Translations under genes and position numbers: made by a program
DNA from: Aedes albopictus
Taxonomy: Eukaryota > Arthropoda > Insecta > Diptera > Culicidae
Length of the DNA stretch: 64,000 bases
Assembly: GCF_035046485.1 (NCBI RefSeq)
Contig: NC_085138.1
Location: forward strand, 287,676,089-287,740,088
Direction: 5' to 3'
Notes under the pieces: model-generated
Seen by the model: the letters and a program-made list of their open reading frames with translations, nothing else
Database searches by the model: none
Told to the model about the DNA's origin: nothing
Part shown: in pieces, positions 20,545 through 31,809 of the stretch
Layout of the letters: the number at the start of each line of letters is the position of its first letter
Numbering within the stretch: the stretch's first letter is position 1

Positions 20545-20960
20545 GTTGTTGGACTGCCTCGCAATTTGATGTTTTTCCAAATGGATTTTTTGTTTCCTGT
20601 TCCCAAGCTTTATACTCCATTATGAGAGAACATCCAGATATGCTACTAAATGGTTCAGGACCTATGAATTCATGAGTCGACCAAAGTCTTGCTAGCATAT
20701 CGGCCTGCTCGTTTCCTGCACTTTCACAATGTCCTGGAACCCAAAACAGTTTTACTCGATTTCGGCAAGCTAATTGATGAAGTGATTGGATACACTGCCA
20801 AACATGTTTTGAAAGGGTTTCCGATTTTGCGTTGAGTATATCAAAACATTTTTCGGAATTTAAGCAGCATATTTCCGCTGTGCACATGGTTGTCAAACCA
20901 TTTTAACATTGTAATTGTGTTTCTTCCAACTGGAAATCTATGGCGTACGTTCCTACTTCC
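20545..20960 (-). pseudogene. LINE RNase H domain fragment
   Basis: The minus strand encodes SKHVWQCIQSLHQLACRNRV then KLFWVPGHCESAGNEQADML and IGPEPFSSISGCSL, the C-terminal RNase H block of an I- or R1-type LINE (WVPGHxxxxGNExAD). It would degrade the RNA strand during reverse transcription. The N-terminal part and the rest of the element are absent. It abuts the plus-strand LINE tail with opposite orientation. Confidence 0.78.
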
Positions 20961-22683
20961 TCGTATAAATCAACTCTTCCTAACATCACAACATAAATCG
21001 CAGTTGTTGGTACATTGCTGCATAGATAAGCCAACCCACAATCTCATCGACCACACAAGACGACGACCATATCTGCCCCCAGGGAGAAGAATGCCTAGCA
21101 AAGCTTACCAACAAGTGGGGAGAATATTAATGTATTTATCACTATCTCCCACTCTTCAGTGATACGCAGCAGACTTGAAATGATTATAGATACTGTTGTC
21201 TTTATGACTACCACTAATGGAGCATCATTTAATTGAAATATGACAACCATTGTCCAAGCATGTTGCCTTGAATCCTTGCCTCCGCAGAACTGAAGTCACA
21301 TCCACCAGTCCGACGACGACGATTCGTTTAATGACCCCTGGGATATTTAAATAACAATAAGAATCCACCTACGTGACTTCACCTTGAGAACCGGGAGCTC
21401 TCCCAAAACGAAGTGACTCGATTAAATCAAAATTGCTCCGAAAATTACCGTTTCCAATTCTTCGAATCGCTATTAATTTGATTATTCCTCCCTACCATCC
21501 TTCCATCCACAATCCCTGTTCCTATTCCCACCAGAAAAGCGTGGAATCCACGCGTGCTCTACTGGGATGGGACCGACCGACCGGCCGCGACCGTTTTGTG
21601 AGTGATGGATTAGAGCGCGCGAACTGCGCTTCCCCTACTAGCTGACTGTGGTGAACCACGCTGTGTTTGATATTATTTCGAGTGATCTACAAGTTGCGAA
21701 CGACTCGAGCAACAATCACACGACGACGATCGCGATTCAGACCCAGCCAGAGTCCAAAAGGCGCGAAGGCTGAAAGGTATGAAACAGAAAAGGTGATCTG
21801 TCAGTCAACTGGACAAAGTAGAAAAGAAACTATACCCACAATAAGCGCGGGCATTGTCGTGGTGAGCCCTCTGACTCTGAGATGATGTTTTGGACACCAC
21901 CACACCGCGGGCTGATGCTGATGCTGCGCAAGCGCGCGCCGGGGGAATTCTATCAGAGCACGATCCAAATTAAATGACAGGCGGTGAAAAGCTTCAAGGT
22001 GCGTTTAGCGTTGGTCTAATTGAATTAAAGGCTTCGCACGTTTGGCTTCTTCGTGCTGGGAAAGGAGATGGACAGCTAGGATGGATGGAGCGGTTCCACA
22101 GGTGGGGGATTCATAGCATTTCTGACAATCTGTTCATTCGAAGCTGGCACCCCGATGGTATTCAAATTCTTTCTTTGATCGATATGATTTGTTATGATTT
22201 CATTATCTGTTCTTTGGAATGGTAGCTGGAACTTGTGGTGGCTTTGTTGTTCATAGAAAAAAGGATTAAATAAGGTAGGTCGACATGTTCAAGACAGGCA
22301 GTAAACCGTGTGACGTTTTTCAATAAGGTGGTAGGCCTGCACATTACACTACAATCTTTTTAAGCAAGGAAAGTCAAGGGCGATAAGTGCGGGTATAAAT
22401 TGAAGTAAAAGTTTGTCTAAAAGTATCATAGAACTCCCTTGAGTATAGCTTACTAGTGATAAATTGAAGCACTACGATCAAAGTGCATGCAGACACAGCT
22501 TCATGCAACTGAGGGAGTTGGAAGCAAAGGGGTGTAAGTGACAAAAACTCACTTTCGAGTATATGAGGTTTAAAGTTTTTTTTTATCAATTTTTCATCCC
22601 ATACAAAATGTATGACGCTTTAAAATCGACTCAATTTTCTCCGATTTATAGTAAATTTTCTATTTTTTAAAGATCATGATCAA
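20961..22683. other. Unassigned; includes a GC-rich island
   Basis: Bases 21540-21800 are GC-rich with gaccgaccgaccgg and clusters of cga, ending ggctgaaag|gtatga, which could be a 5' splice site. This may be a non-coding host exon, but no conserved protein is seen. The rest is AT-rich without recognised features. Confidence 0.3.
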
Positions 22684-23650
22684 ATCTGACTATACATGTG
22701 AATGGTTGCTCCTCCGTGATTGATCTTAGCTGGTACCAATTTCACTGAGATCCAAATGAATAAGGGCTGGGACACTCCACTTATTCTCAAAGTGCAATTT
22801 GAGCAGCTCATGCATTTTTTTTTATCAATAACGGCGCCGGCCACGTCCTTATAGTCAGTTGGAAAGGGAAAGGAATGTTGGAGTGTGCTGGTTGTTGCTA
22901 CTAAAAGACCGAGAGCACCTCTGCATCTCCACAACCAGCACGGACTGGGGTATTTCTTTCTTCAGGATCTCGGCGTAGCTTCGCCTTGAACGCTGCTGCA
23001 ACGATCGTGGTTGATGTTGTTTACGCTGTATGTACTTTGGGCAAATATTGAGATCATGTGGACGGTCGCTGCCACAATAAACACACTTGGGCGGCGTTTT
23101 ACACGCACCGTCCACATGTCTCTCCCCACATGTTGCACAGCGAGATTTATTGCTGCAGTACTGGGCGGTGTGGCCCAGCTACTTGCAATTGATGCAGTTC
23201 ATAACCTTCGGTACATACAGTCTCACAGGTAGCCGAAGTTTGCCAATCGCCAGCAGATCTGGTAATGCAGATCCGGAGAAGGTCACACAAAATTCATCAG
23301 ATGGTGTGTAAACCTTCTTCTCGCCCTCCTGGGAGACCGAATGCAGTTGCCGGCAATCCAGTATCTGGACAGGAGGTAGAGAATGGTTATGGAAACGACC
23401 ACAGCCTTGCATGATCGTTTCGCAGGTCAAAGATCCTTCAGCGACCTTCCCCGAGATCTCGATCTGGTGGCTTGGAAGGTACACGTTGTACTCAAGCGTA
23501 AATAACTCACAGCCCACAATCTCATTAGCCTGTTTTCGGTCGCCTACTGTCACCCGAAGCTTAGCTGTACCACAGAGAACAGACATCCAAGTCCAGTTCC
23601 GAAACTGTGTAACGAATTTAACGGTCATTTGAAATCGGCAACACATGTGG
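22684..23650 (-). mobile_element. Jockey-type LINE fragment: gag end fused to 3' tail
   Basis: The minus-strand frame 23646-23179 reads FVTQFRNWTWMSVLCGTAKL ... VRLYVPKVMNCINCK. After a stop in place of one codon it continues LGHTAQYCSNKSRCATCGER, HVDGACKTPPKCVYCGS, DLNICPKYIQRK, a series of CCHC zinc knuckles typical of jockey-clade ORF1. Such proteins bind LINE RNA. ORF2 is absent: gag leads at about 22975 straight into the 3' tail (22684-22960) shared with the SINE at 1344-2016. The element is 5'-truncated and internally deleted, or it is a non-autonomous gag-only derivative. Confidence 0.8.
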
Positions 23651-24705
23651 CAATAGCGTGGCGCTGCTATCGGTTAATTTCCCATACTAATTTAATTCAC
23701 CACTTGAAATGTTTCAATTCACCACTGACTGTGGCAATATGGTGTTTGGTGGCGTTAGTGTTGTCATCATGTTTTGGTTTGCAACCTTACTCAAGTAAAG
23801 ATTCAAATCCTTACACAATTTTCCGAATGAAATTTGTTCAAGCCTGAATGTCTGTTCTCTGTGTTTTTACATGTAGCAGTATTTTCCCGAGTTTTATATT
23901 TTTAAAACAAGTACTGGGGTATCAGTTATCAATTGCAATTAAAAGATTCGATAATCTGAAATATTTTGGATAACTTTTAGTTTTTCATATAACCGAAAAT
24001 CAAATTTTCATTTTGGGGTAACTTTGATAATGCCCTAAAAACACATCAAATATCAAAAAATAGTCACAGATTGAAATCTGAGGAGTATGGACATGATAAG
24101 AGAAGGCTTGTGGAATATATTAGATAAAATTTTTATAGCAAAACATTGATGTTTTACTTAATTCTACATATAAAAATTAGTTTGTGGAGTATTGAGTGCG
24201 AAACCGAATAAATTTAGCTATCAAAAATCATTATCTTTATAATAATAAATTCTTAATGGTACATCAATATTTGATTACATGCTATTCATGGTTAGTTTTC
24301 TTTTTTTGGGTAGTTTTATTATGTTTTATTAACAAATTTTGAACAACACATATTTTTCTACATGAAATTAAAAGGACATTGCATACTTTAAGGGCGTTTA
24401 TCAATGTATGGAGATTAATATCCCAATTTACAAAATTGCTTCCATTTCGTGAAAACACACTTCGTTAAGAGATTCAAGGCTAGATTTGCAGTCTACTATG
24501 ATGAATCTATCGAGAATAAGTGGCCAATCATTGAAAAAATAGTTGCAACGAAGTCGTATAGCAGATTGTTTGAAGGGGTTGTTAAATGGCAAAAATATCA
24601 ACATTTTTTTTTTGTCCAAAAAGTTGTATATAAACTAGATTTTAATGAAAATACGTCTAAGATGATTTTTCATATGTATAGAATTGATTTACGTTTACCT
24701 TTTTC
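23651..24705. other. Unassigned AT-rich sequence
   Basis: No coding region or repeat recognised; long A/T runs only. Confidence 0.45.
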
Positions 24706-24709
24706 TTAA

Positions 24710-25844
24710 CCCGTAGGCTACGGGGCTTACAACAAAATTCCAAACTGCTGCCAAAGACGCAAATATCATTATTTTTCAATGAAATTTTGAGGTTCACTTC
24801 ACTATTAGTTGTAGTTTCAGTTATGCTGGGAGCCACAAAAATTGAAACCACGAGGACAGTTTTATTCCGGTGGGCGTCTGGGTCAGGCAGGAGGGGTAAA
24901 AATTGCATAACCTTCCTTTTAGCATGGCGCCATTAGTTGGAATTCAAATGAATTCATCTGAAAAGTTGTTAGTTCTATGTATTATTGTTTATTACGTCAG
25001 GCCTGGGGGTTAAGAAGTATATAGGTGGTGTAGAACTTTTTCCAGGCCTCCAAAATATTTTCAGTTTTGAGTCTAATTTCTATGCGCTTGTAAAAGATTT
25101 GAGGCACGCAAGAAGTAGATTTTTCTGTCCTCAGGCAGGGCTTAAGCATATTGAATTTAACTATAAGTAAAACTTGATGGTAACATACTCTTTTCGTTAG
25201 AAAAATCATGTTTTTCACGAAAGTAACACGATTTTACAAGAATTTGCCTACTTTCAGGCGTTTAATGTTTCACAAAAGGTACCGCATTTATCGCCTAAAA
25301 GTAGGCATTTATTTTTTTTGTAAAATCGTCTTACTTTCGTGGAAAACATGACTTTGCTAACAAAAAGAGTATGTTACCATAAAGTTTTACTTATAGTTAA
25401 ATTCAATATGCTTAAGATCTGCCTTAGGACAGAAAAATCTACTTGTTGCGTGCCTCAAAATCTTTTACAAGCGCATAGAAATTAGACTCAAAATTGAAAA
25501 TATTTTGGAGGCCTGGAAAAAGTTCTACACCACCTATGTACTTCTTCACCCCCAGGCCTGACGTAATATACAAAAATACATAGAACTTACAACTTTTCAG
25601 ATGAATTCATTTGAATTTCAACTAATGGGGCCATGCTAAAAGGAAGGTTATGCAATTTTTACCCCTCCTGACCCAGACGTCCACCAGAATAAAACTGTCC
25701 TCGTGGTTCCAATTTTTGTGGCTCCCAGCATAACTGAAACTACAACGAATAGTGAAGTGAACCTCAAAATTTCATTGAAAAATATTGATGATTGCGCCTT
25801 TGGCAGCGGTTTGAAATTTTGTTGTAAACCCCGTAGCCTACGGG
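24710..25844. mobile_element. 1.1-kb near-perfect palindrome at a TTAA site
   Basis: The arms (about 24710-25260 and 25270-25844) are nearly identical inverted. The tips read cccgtaggctacgggg from both ends, so each tip is itself palindromic. TTAA flanks it at 24706-24709 and 25845-25848, the target of piggyBac and Kolobok elements. Shared arm landmarks are gctgggagccacaaaa, caggcctggggg and gcctactttcaggcg. No transposase. The open frames in the arms are mirror copies and not genes. Confidence 0.85.
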
Positions 25845-25848
25845 TTAA

Positions 25849-26305
25849 CTGGTTGAAGGAATCATAGTTATAAGATAAATTACGCAATGCCTGCCGCACT
25901 ATACAAGTTACCCGGATTATTAAAGATACCCCGTTTTACGGTAATTAAAAAAATCAGAGGGGTGTGTGCAAGACACAACCGAATGACGTAAACTACGTAA
26001 AACAGTTTATTATGATTGATAACGGATTTCTGTTTGCTGTTTTGTCGAACAAATCATACAATTTGTTTAGACCAACTTCGAGGTTTGTGGTTTGGCTAGA
26101 TCGGAAGCTACTTTAAGTTTGTAGAACTTTTGGCGGACAGCTCGGTAGGTGTATACCATGGTTGTCTTCATTCGGTGATTTCTATTCTTCCTCCTCTTTG
26201 TTGTTTTATGAGCGATTACATTCTCAAACGTAACTCATTTCTGATTTTCATTAGCAAATTATTGAAATTTTGGGAAAAATGCATTCCTACCTAAATTGTT
26301 CTTCA
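25849..26305. other. Unassigned; holds a gacgtaaactacgt block
   Basis: A short copy of the motif block found next to MITE-1 lies at 25983-26000. Otherwise nothing recognised. Confidence 0.4.
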
Positions 26306-26671
26306 ATATTAATTATTAGCCTTTTCCAGACGGGTAGGCTTAATATTACCGAATATTATAATATTTAGTAAATAATTGTATGTAATACACATTTTAAGAA
26401 TTTTCGGCAAAAATTACTGATAATTACAGATATTGAATATTTTGTAATTTTGTAATTGCTGAGATCTTATTCAAATTTGTCAACACTGGTTAACAATTTT
26501 CATTTTTAGGCAAACCAGCAAATTGTAGAAGAAATTTCACTCAGTTTTCTAATAAATTCCCATTTAATTTTAAACTTTTGCCGCCCGGGTTAGCTCCGAA
26601 GAAGAAGATTCTTCCCAGTTGACATGACCAACCGCTCGCTATGAGAGAATGCGAATGGGCCACCCCATTGT

Positions 26672-26687
26672 AGCCCTGAGAAGGGCT
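26672..26687 (-). terminator. Histone-3'-end-like stem-loop, cassette 1
   Basis: The minus strand reads aacAGCCCT-TCTC-AGGGCTac: a 6-bp stem, a 4-base loop, and flanking aac/ac as in metazoan replication histone mRNAs (consensus stem 6, loop TTTC-like). Processing there would need SLBP and U7. The purine-rich downstream element is not clear. Confidence 0.5.
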
Positions 26688-27116
26688 GTTTAAATTTGAT
26701 TTAGCAAAACCAAATCTGTTCAACAGTAAGGATGGATTTCTTCCTTCGATGATGGTGCTGCATCCGATGATGAAAATTTTTCCGCGTGCTGCTGTACCCA
26801 TCCGCAACCGCACTGGGAGATTTCGAATGAGCCACCGCCGATGACCCGGCGTTAGCAAACTGAACTCCGCTTCCCGGCTATGCTTCTGCGTCGATGGGTC
26901 AAGCGGTTAAAATCTCTCCGATGAAAATTCCAAGTTGCTGTGTCATGCCTATCCGCTACCGCACTGGGGAAATGGGAATGAGCCACCATCGCCGGCGGTG
27001 CGTCTACCGCGCTCCGCAGCGGTTTCGCTGAAGTTGGTTTTAATATGTCAGCACTTACTTGTTTTCACTTTCTAGGATAATTCTGAATGAACTCTTATGC
27101 AGAAATTTAAAATTGT

Positions 27117-27132
27117 AGCCCTCACAAGGGCT
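27117..27132 (-). terminator. Histone-3'-end-like stem-loop, cassette 2
   Basis: The minus strand reads aacAGCCCT-TGTG-AGGGCTac. The stem is identical to cassette 1, with loop TGTG. It lies about 300 bases downstream of the promoter at 27390-27463. Confidence 0.5.
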
Positions 27133-27387
27133 GTTTAAATTTGATTTCGCAAAACCAAATCTGTTTACTGTTGATTTCTTCCTTCGCTGATGGTGCTGGA
27201 TCCGATGATGAAAATTTTTCCGCGTGCTGCCGTACCCATCCGCAGCCGCACTGGGAGATTTCAAATGAGCCACCGTCGATGAAACCGGGCCTACTGTCCG
27301 GTGTGCGGGACAACCGTTCGACTCGACGACCAAAGCAAACTGAGCTCCGCTTCCCGGCGATGCTTCTGCGTCGATGGGTCAAAGAAT

Positions 27388-27463
27388 AATGAGCGAAGAT
27401 GAGAAGAAGCAGTTTGCTTTTATACTGCACAAAGGTATGGTTTCCCCTCTTGAACGTGATTGG
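27388..27463 (-). promoter_or_regulatory. Core promoter of cassette 2 (CCAAT, TATA, Inr)
   Basis: On the minus strand: ccaat (27463-27459), tataaaag (27424-27417) and tcatt (27392-27388), the arthropod Inr, with about 34 bases from the first T of TATA to the Inr A. Spacing and order fit an RNA polymerase II promoter. Confidence 0.5.
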
Positions 27464-27964
27464 TTAGATACGAGGGGAGTCGAAATCAATGATGCCATAC
27501 AAATTTATCTGTAATCATTTATTTTTGCAGAATATTCAAAATAATTTAAAATGATAATTATTAGCCTTTTCCTGAACAGTAGACTTAGGATTAACCAATA
27601 TTATAATATTTGAATATTTGAAATTCGAAAATTCTTATGGAAATTTGGCAACGCTGGTTAACAATTTCATTTTCCAATAAACCAGCAAATTTTTCTAAGT
27701 TGGTCAAATTTCTATTTGATGCGCGCATAAGTTTATACACAGTACATTGAATTTAGAACTGATTCGACATCAAGCGGTTAAATTCTTTCCGGTGAAAATG
27801 GAAATGTGTATGAGCCACCATCGCCGCTGCTACTCGGTTGCTGTTGGTGCGTCTACCGCGCACGGCAGCGCTTTCGCTCCTAGTTGGTTTTAATATGTCG
27901 GCACTTACGTGTTTGCTTTCTAGGATAATTCTGAATGAACTCTTATGCAGAAATTTAAAATTTT

Positions 27965-27980
27965 AGCCCTCACAAGGGCT
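27965..27980 (-). terminator. Histone-3'-end-like stem-loop, cassette 3
   Basis: The minus strand reads aacAGCCCT-TGTG-AGGGCTaa, as in cassette 2. The promoter is about 360 bases upstream. Confidence 0.48.
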
Positions 27981-28303
27981 GTTTAAATTTGATTTCGCCA
28001 CACCAAAATATAATCCACTTTCAGGAGGGATATTTGCCTCCGGCGAAGGTGTTGGATCCGATGTTGAAATTTCCATTCCGTTGCTGCCGGGCGCATCCGC
28101 TATCGTACTGGGAACACGCGATTGAGCCACCACCGCCGGTGCTGCTTGGTTGCCGACGGCACGTCCAACGCCCTCGGCAGTGTGAAGCAGAATGGGAGAG
28201 CGAAAATGCTCTCTCCCGCTCCACCACGGTCGACGCTCGGAAGAATACTAACTCAGACCGGCAGCGCTCTGCCGATGCGTTCCCATCGAGTAGTCGAAGA
28301 GGA

Positions 28304-28380
28304 CTGATGGAAGATAAGAAGAAGCAGTAATCTTTTATACTGCCCGTTTCATCCTCAAACTTGTGCTCGCACGTGATTGG
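28304..28380 (-). promoter_or_regulatory. Core promoter of cassette 3 (CCAAT, TATA, Inr)
   Basis: On the minus strand: gccaat (from 28380), tataaaag (28339-28332) and tcagt (28308-28304), with about 33 bases from TATA to the Inr A. The first ATG after the Inr opens only 12 codons before a stop, so no sizeable protein starts here. Confidence 0.5.
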
Positions 28381-28605
28381 CTGGATAAAATTAAAACATG
28401 GGTTCACTATTTCCAAATTTTCAATAGTTTAGAATTGAAAATAGTAACTTTTGTGTATTGTAGAAAATTGTTGTGCAGTTTTCCCATCGATTCGAGCTAT
28501 AATCCGGAAAATCCATCGATTACTTTTTGAGTTATTAGCGTTTGAAATCTGTTGCAATTTCGTGACGGTCGCAAAATTTTAGATTTTCATTTTGCACCCG
28601 GTTCC

Positions 28606-28918
28606 GTGGTACAGTACCGTACCTTCCCCATAGACGTAGTTTACGTCAAAAAACCAATCAAAGCTTTGGCTCTGCCTGATCCAGACAACATTGATAATTG
28701 TAAGAAACCCCTGCAAATGTTATTTTAAAAAGCTGTGAGCATTCGAAAGCGCCTAAATATATGCACGTTCTAATCAACATATCAATTGAACACCCCAAGT
28801 TTCCCATGCAAACGTTGGTCATAAACTGTGAAGCCCCGTTCCAATATTTTTCAAAAATTCTTTCACAATGGCACTTCTAGGGTCCCAAACCCCAGTTCTT
28901 TTTTATCCCATAACACAA
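28606..28918. mobile_element. MITE-1 copy 3 (partial)
   Basis: Includes gacgtagtttacgtc (28634-28648), then gcctaaatatatgcacgttc, caattgaacaccccaagtt, ggtcataaactgtgaag and the end cttctagggtcccaaacccc to cccataac. It matches the right half of copy 1. The left half is missing or degraded. Confidence 0.65.
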
Positions 28919-28989
28919 ACTAGTGTAGAAAAGATGATCGATGGGAAGCGAGCAGAATATGACGACTGTTTCTCTGTAACACTTTTTTT

Positions 28990-29120
28990 TTAATAATCGA
29001 TGAAATAATCGAAACAAATAATCGATTATCGGAATAATCGAGTAAGGCACTACTCGATTAAAATTTAATCGATTAGTTGAACGATTAATCGATTAGTTGG
29101 GATAATCGATTAATTTGCGA
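28990..29120. repeat. taatcgatta simple repeat
   Basis: At least eight copies of (t)aatcgat/atcgatta in both phases over 130 bases. It directly precedes the LINE at 29125. Confidence 0.75.
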
Positions 29121-29127
29121 CATCACT

Positions 29128-29761
29128 AAGTTCGTCACAGACGGCTCGAAAACCGATGATTCGACTGGTTTCGGTGTCTACAACGAATTTCATAGCGCCA
29201 CCTACATGCTTCAAAAGCCATGTTCGGTATACATTGCTGAGCTAGCGGCTATATACTACACCTCAGAGTACATTCGCACTCTTCCACCTGAGCACTACTT
29301 CATTCTTACCGACAGTCTAAGCTCTCTGGAGGCTGTTCGGTCAATGAAACCGATGAAGCACTCAGCGTACTTCCTAAAAGGAATACGCCAAGTCTTGAGT
29401 GCTTTGTCCAAACGCTCATACATCATCACCATTGCTTGGGTCCCTTCATATTGCTCAATTCCGGGCAATGAGAAAGCGGACTCTCTGGCTAAGGTGGGCG
29501 CTAGCGGAGGCAATATTTACGAGCATCAAATCGCCTTCGACGAATTTTTTGCATTGGCCCGTCAGGAGACCTTGATCAGCTGGCAACACAAATGGAGAGA
29601 TGGAGAGATGGGTAGATGGTTGCACTCCATCATTCCACAGGTGTCGAAGTAGCCATGGTTTAAAGGGTTGGATTTAGGCCGCGATTTCATTCGTGCAATG
29701 CGTCGACTGATGTCCAACCACTATTTGTTGAACGCACATACCATCTGTATTGGGCTCTCAG
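29128..29761 (+). pseudogene. LINE RNase H domain
   Basis: The frame carries FVTDGSKTDDSTGFGVYN (first catalytic Asp), VYIAELAAIYY (Glu), FILTDSLSSLEAVRSMK (Asp) and IAWVPSYCSIPGNEKADSLA. The usual SHC histidine is Tyr here (SYC). A stop after IIPQVSK (29650-29652) is followed in frame by PWFKGLDLGRDFIRAMRRLM. The catalytic set is almost complete but the ORF is broken. Confidence 0.82.
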
Positions 29762-30236
29762 CAGTGATGGAAAACAGTGAGGAATGCAGCTGAGCAGACA
29801 CAAACGCAAAGCTATCCTACTCGTGAACGACAGAAGCCAGAATATATTCGCACTTCCTTCACTCGCGAGCTAACGAAGCTGGTCGCACTCGTGATTGATT
29901 CGCGAAGCAGCTCTGAACATTTTTCAATTTTGTGAAAAAACGAATTTACACGGCCGACAGATTTACTTTTCAGGAACAATAAAGCACAAAACACTACTAT
30001 CTGATGGATAATTACTTGTTTTGCTATTAAAATCGCACTAAAATGCATTTCCCGCATCTCCACTTGTTCTTCGCGAATAAAAATTCATGAGTGTTTTTGT
30101 TTTTGTTTTGCTTCATACTCGTGAAGCAAGCGGGTGCGAATAAACTCACACACGGCTTACTCTCGGCAGCGTGAGTAAGCCGTTTGTTGGTTTTACACTC
30201 GCGAGTTGATTCACGATGAGAGTGTTTCCATCTCTG
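29762..30236. mobile_element. 475-bp hAT-type MITE
   Basis: The TIRs are cagtgatggaaaaca and, inverted from the right, cagagatggaaacactctca. The exact 8-bp TSD is gctctcag (29754-29761, 30237-30244). It interrupts the LINE ORF just before its C-terminal Cys region. The subterminal motif actcgcgag/actcgtgaa is repeated several times on both sides. Confidence 0.9.
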
Positions 30237-30244
30237 GCTCTCAG

Positions 30245-30430
30245 AAAGGAATCTCTGTGTCTGTGGCGCAGCTTATCAGGATATCGAACCAGTAACCAGG
30301 ATATCGAACATGAAATTCTCCGGGTCCGAGGAAAACAACAGAAACCCGTTAGAGAAGTGTTGGCAGGACTTGATTTGGAATACATGAACCTGATTTACCA
30401 GTTTTTGAAACGTGTTGATGTCAGAGTTTG
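30245..30430 (+). pseudogene. LINE ORF C-terminus after the MITE
   Basis: The frame reads RKESLCLW, NQDIEHEILRVR, then QKPVREVLAGLDLEYMNLIY and QFLKRVDVRV and a stop, the usual end of Loner/I-type ORFs. It continues the RNase H frame from 29761 when one TSD is removed, allowing for small frame changes. Confidence 0.72.
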
Positions 30431-30836
30431 ATGTAGTACGTTACTTATTTTCGTTGTCTGCCTTTTGGTTTTGTTGTTCGACCCTGTCTGTCGTCCCCCC
30501 CCTTCCGTTTGTTCTCTTCTTGTCGTTGTCTACCAATAAAGTCCTTTTTTTTTTTGGTTCCGTTACAGATACGGACAATATGTCCCATCAATGTTTTTAG
30601 TATAAGTTAGCAAATAATTTAGTTTAAACCCATAAACCCGTCCTTCCCAATTTTATTTTATTTTTTTTTTTTCAATCCTTAACCTCGAAACAGCCGCGAG
30701 TTCTTCGGCTTCCCAAACTAACATAGTTTTAAGGCAGTAATAAATTGTAAAATGTAAAATCAATAAAACAAAAGATTTCGGCTCAGTTATGCCTATGTGG
30801 CGCCCGAGCCTTCCAAATAAACGAATAAGTAAAAAA

Positions 30837-31809
30837 TATCACAGATTACTTTCGACTGTAAAGTCTGTATCGCGCTTGTAAAAAAGATTGCTGAATAACT
30901 TCTCCACTTTTGTTTGAACAACGCCTGATTACAAGCTGTGATGAAATAATGTTAAACTGTTGTTCAATCAAATGTGGAATAAAAATGTCATTGCAATGTT
31001 GGTTAAATGAGTGATTGTTCCTTGGGCAGTGATAGACACCTGAAACCTCCATAAACATTCTGAAAATCATTCTGAATCCTTGTAAACCTCCCTTTTATTA
31101 TTGAACCCCATGAAGCGCTTCGAAAACCTCCCTGAATTCCTCTAAATTTTCCCTTTAACCTCTGCCCCTCCCCGTTGAAATCCCTCTTGGAATGAATTCC
31201 CTTACCCATCTCCACACTCCCATTGCTTTCATTCGCACCTAAACTCCCCTGAGTCCCTCTTTTCTCCTCTTCGTCTTTCAATGAACCTCCATAAAACCAT
31301 ATTTCGTCAATGTTTAGGCTCTCTGAGATCTCTCTTGGCTCAACTCTCCCTAAAACTGCATGAGACATCTAAATTGTCAATTTCCCCCCTTAATCGCTCC
31401 TGAGACCCTAATCTGCCGCCATCAATCCCTTCTGAGACTCCTTTTCAGAGTTTTTGCTTGAGTTGAACGTTCGATTTTAACCACTCAGAGTGATACATCA
31501 AAAACCCTCTATCATCAAATATTCCCACAGAGTTCAAACAACCCTTTCCTGAAGATGTAAATTATTCATATAAGTAAGTCTCATTAAACAAATTTTAATG
31601 CAACCACCCAGCGGATCATACTCATTTCCATTAATGCAATCCACCCAGGAACACCACATCCATCATAACAAGAACCCCACAGCCACTTTGAAGCTAGATC
31701 GCTATCTCGGGACCACGACCAAACAACAACTTCTTAATTATTACATTAAACGATCGCTATTGTTCGCCATGGAGAGAACAATTTCGCAAAAGCCCTCGAA
31801 ATGAACCAC
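30837..31809. other. Unassigned; mildly repetitive
   Basis: Bases 31020-31450 contain loosely repeated cctc/ttcctgaa/aacctcc phrases related to the 32.6-37.6 kb repeat. No gene seen. Confidence 0.4.

Larger units (their letters stand above)
26310..28400 (-). repeat. Related cassette repeats with histone-like stem-loops
   Basis: Segments recur: 26310-26520 with 27560-27720 (aatattataatattt, ctggttaacaattt), 26990-27160 with 27830-28005 (ggttttaatatgtc, ggataattctgaatgaactc), and 26690-26890 with 27135-27370 (gatgatgaaaatttttccgc). Each cassette has a 16-base stem-loop, and two have a promoter. The product, if any, is unknown. The small frames in the cassettes do not agree with each other as proteins. 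Confidence 0.65.
29125..30836 (+). mobile_element. 3' part of an RNase H-bearing LINE (I/Loner-like)
   Basis: It starts inside the RNase H domain and runs to the end of the ORF (30430) and a 3' UTR ending ccaaataaacgaataagtaaaa. It is split by a hAT MITE at 29762-30236. The 5' truncation removes endonuclease and RT. The 3' phrase gtggcgcccgagcc is typical of mosquito LINE tails. Confidence 0.78.

Noticed and set aside
26310..28400. Histone genes
   Set aside because: Promoter and stem-loop features fit, but no frame encodes any part of H1, H2A, H2B, H3 or H4.
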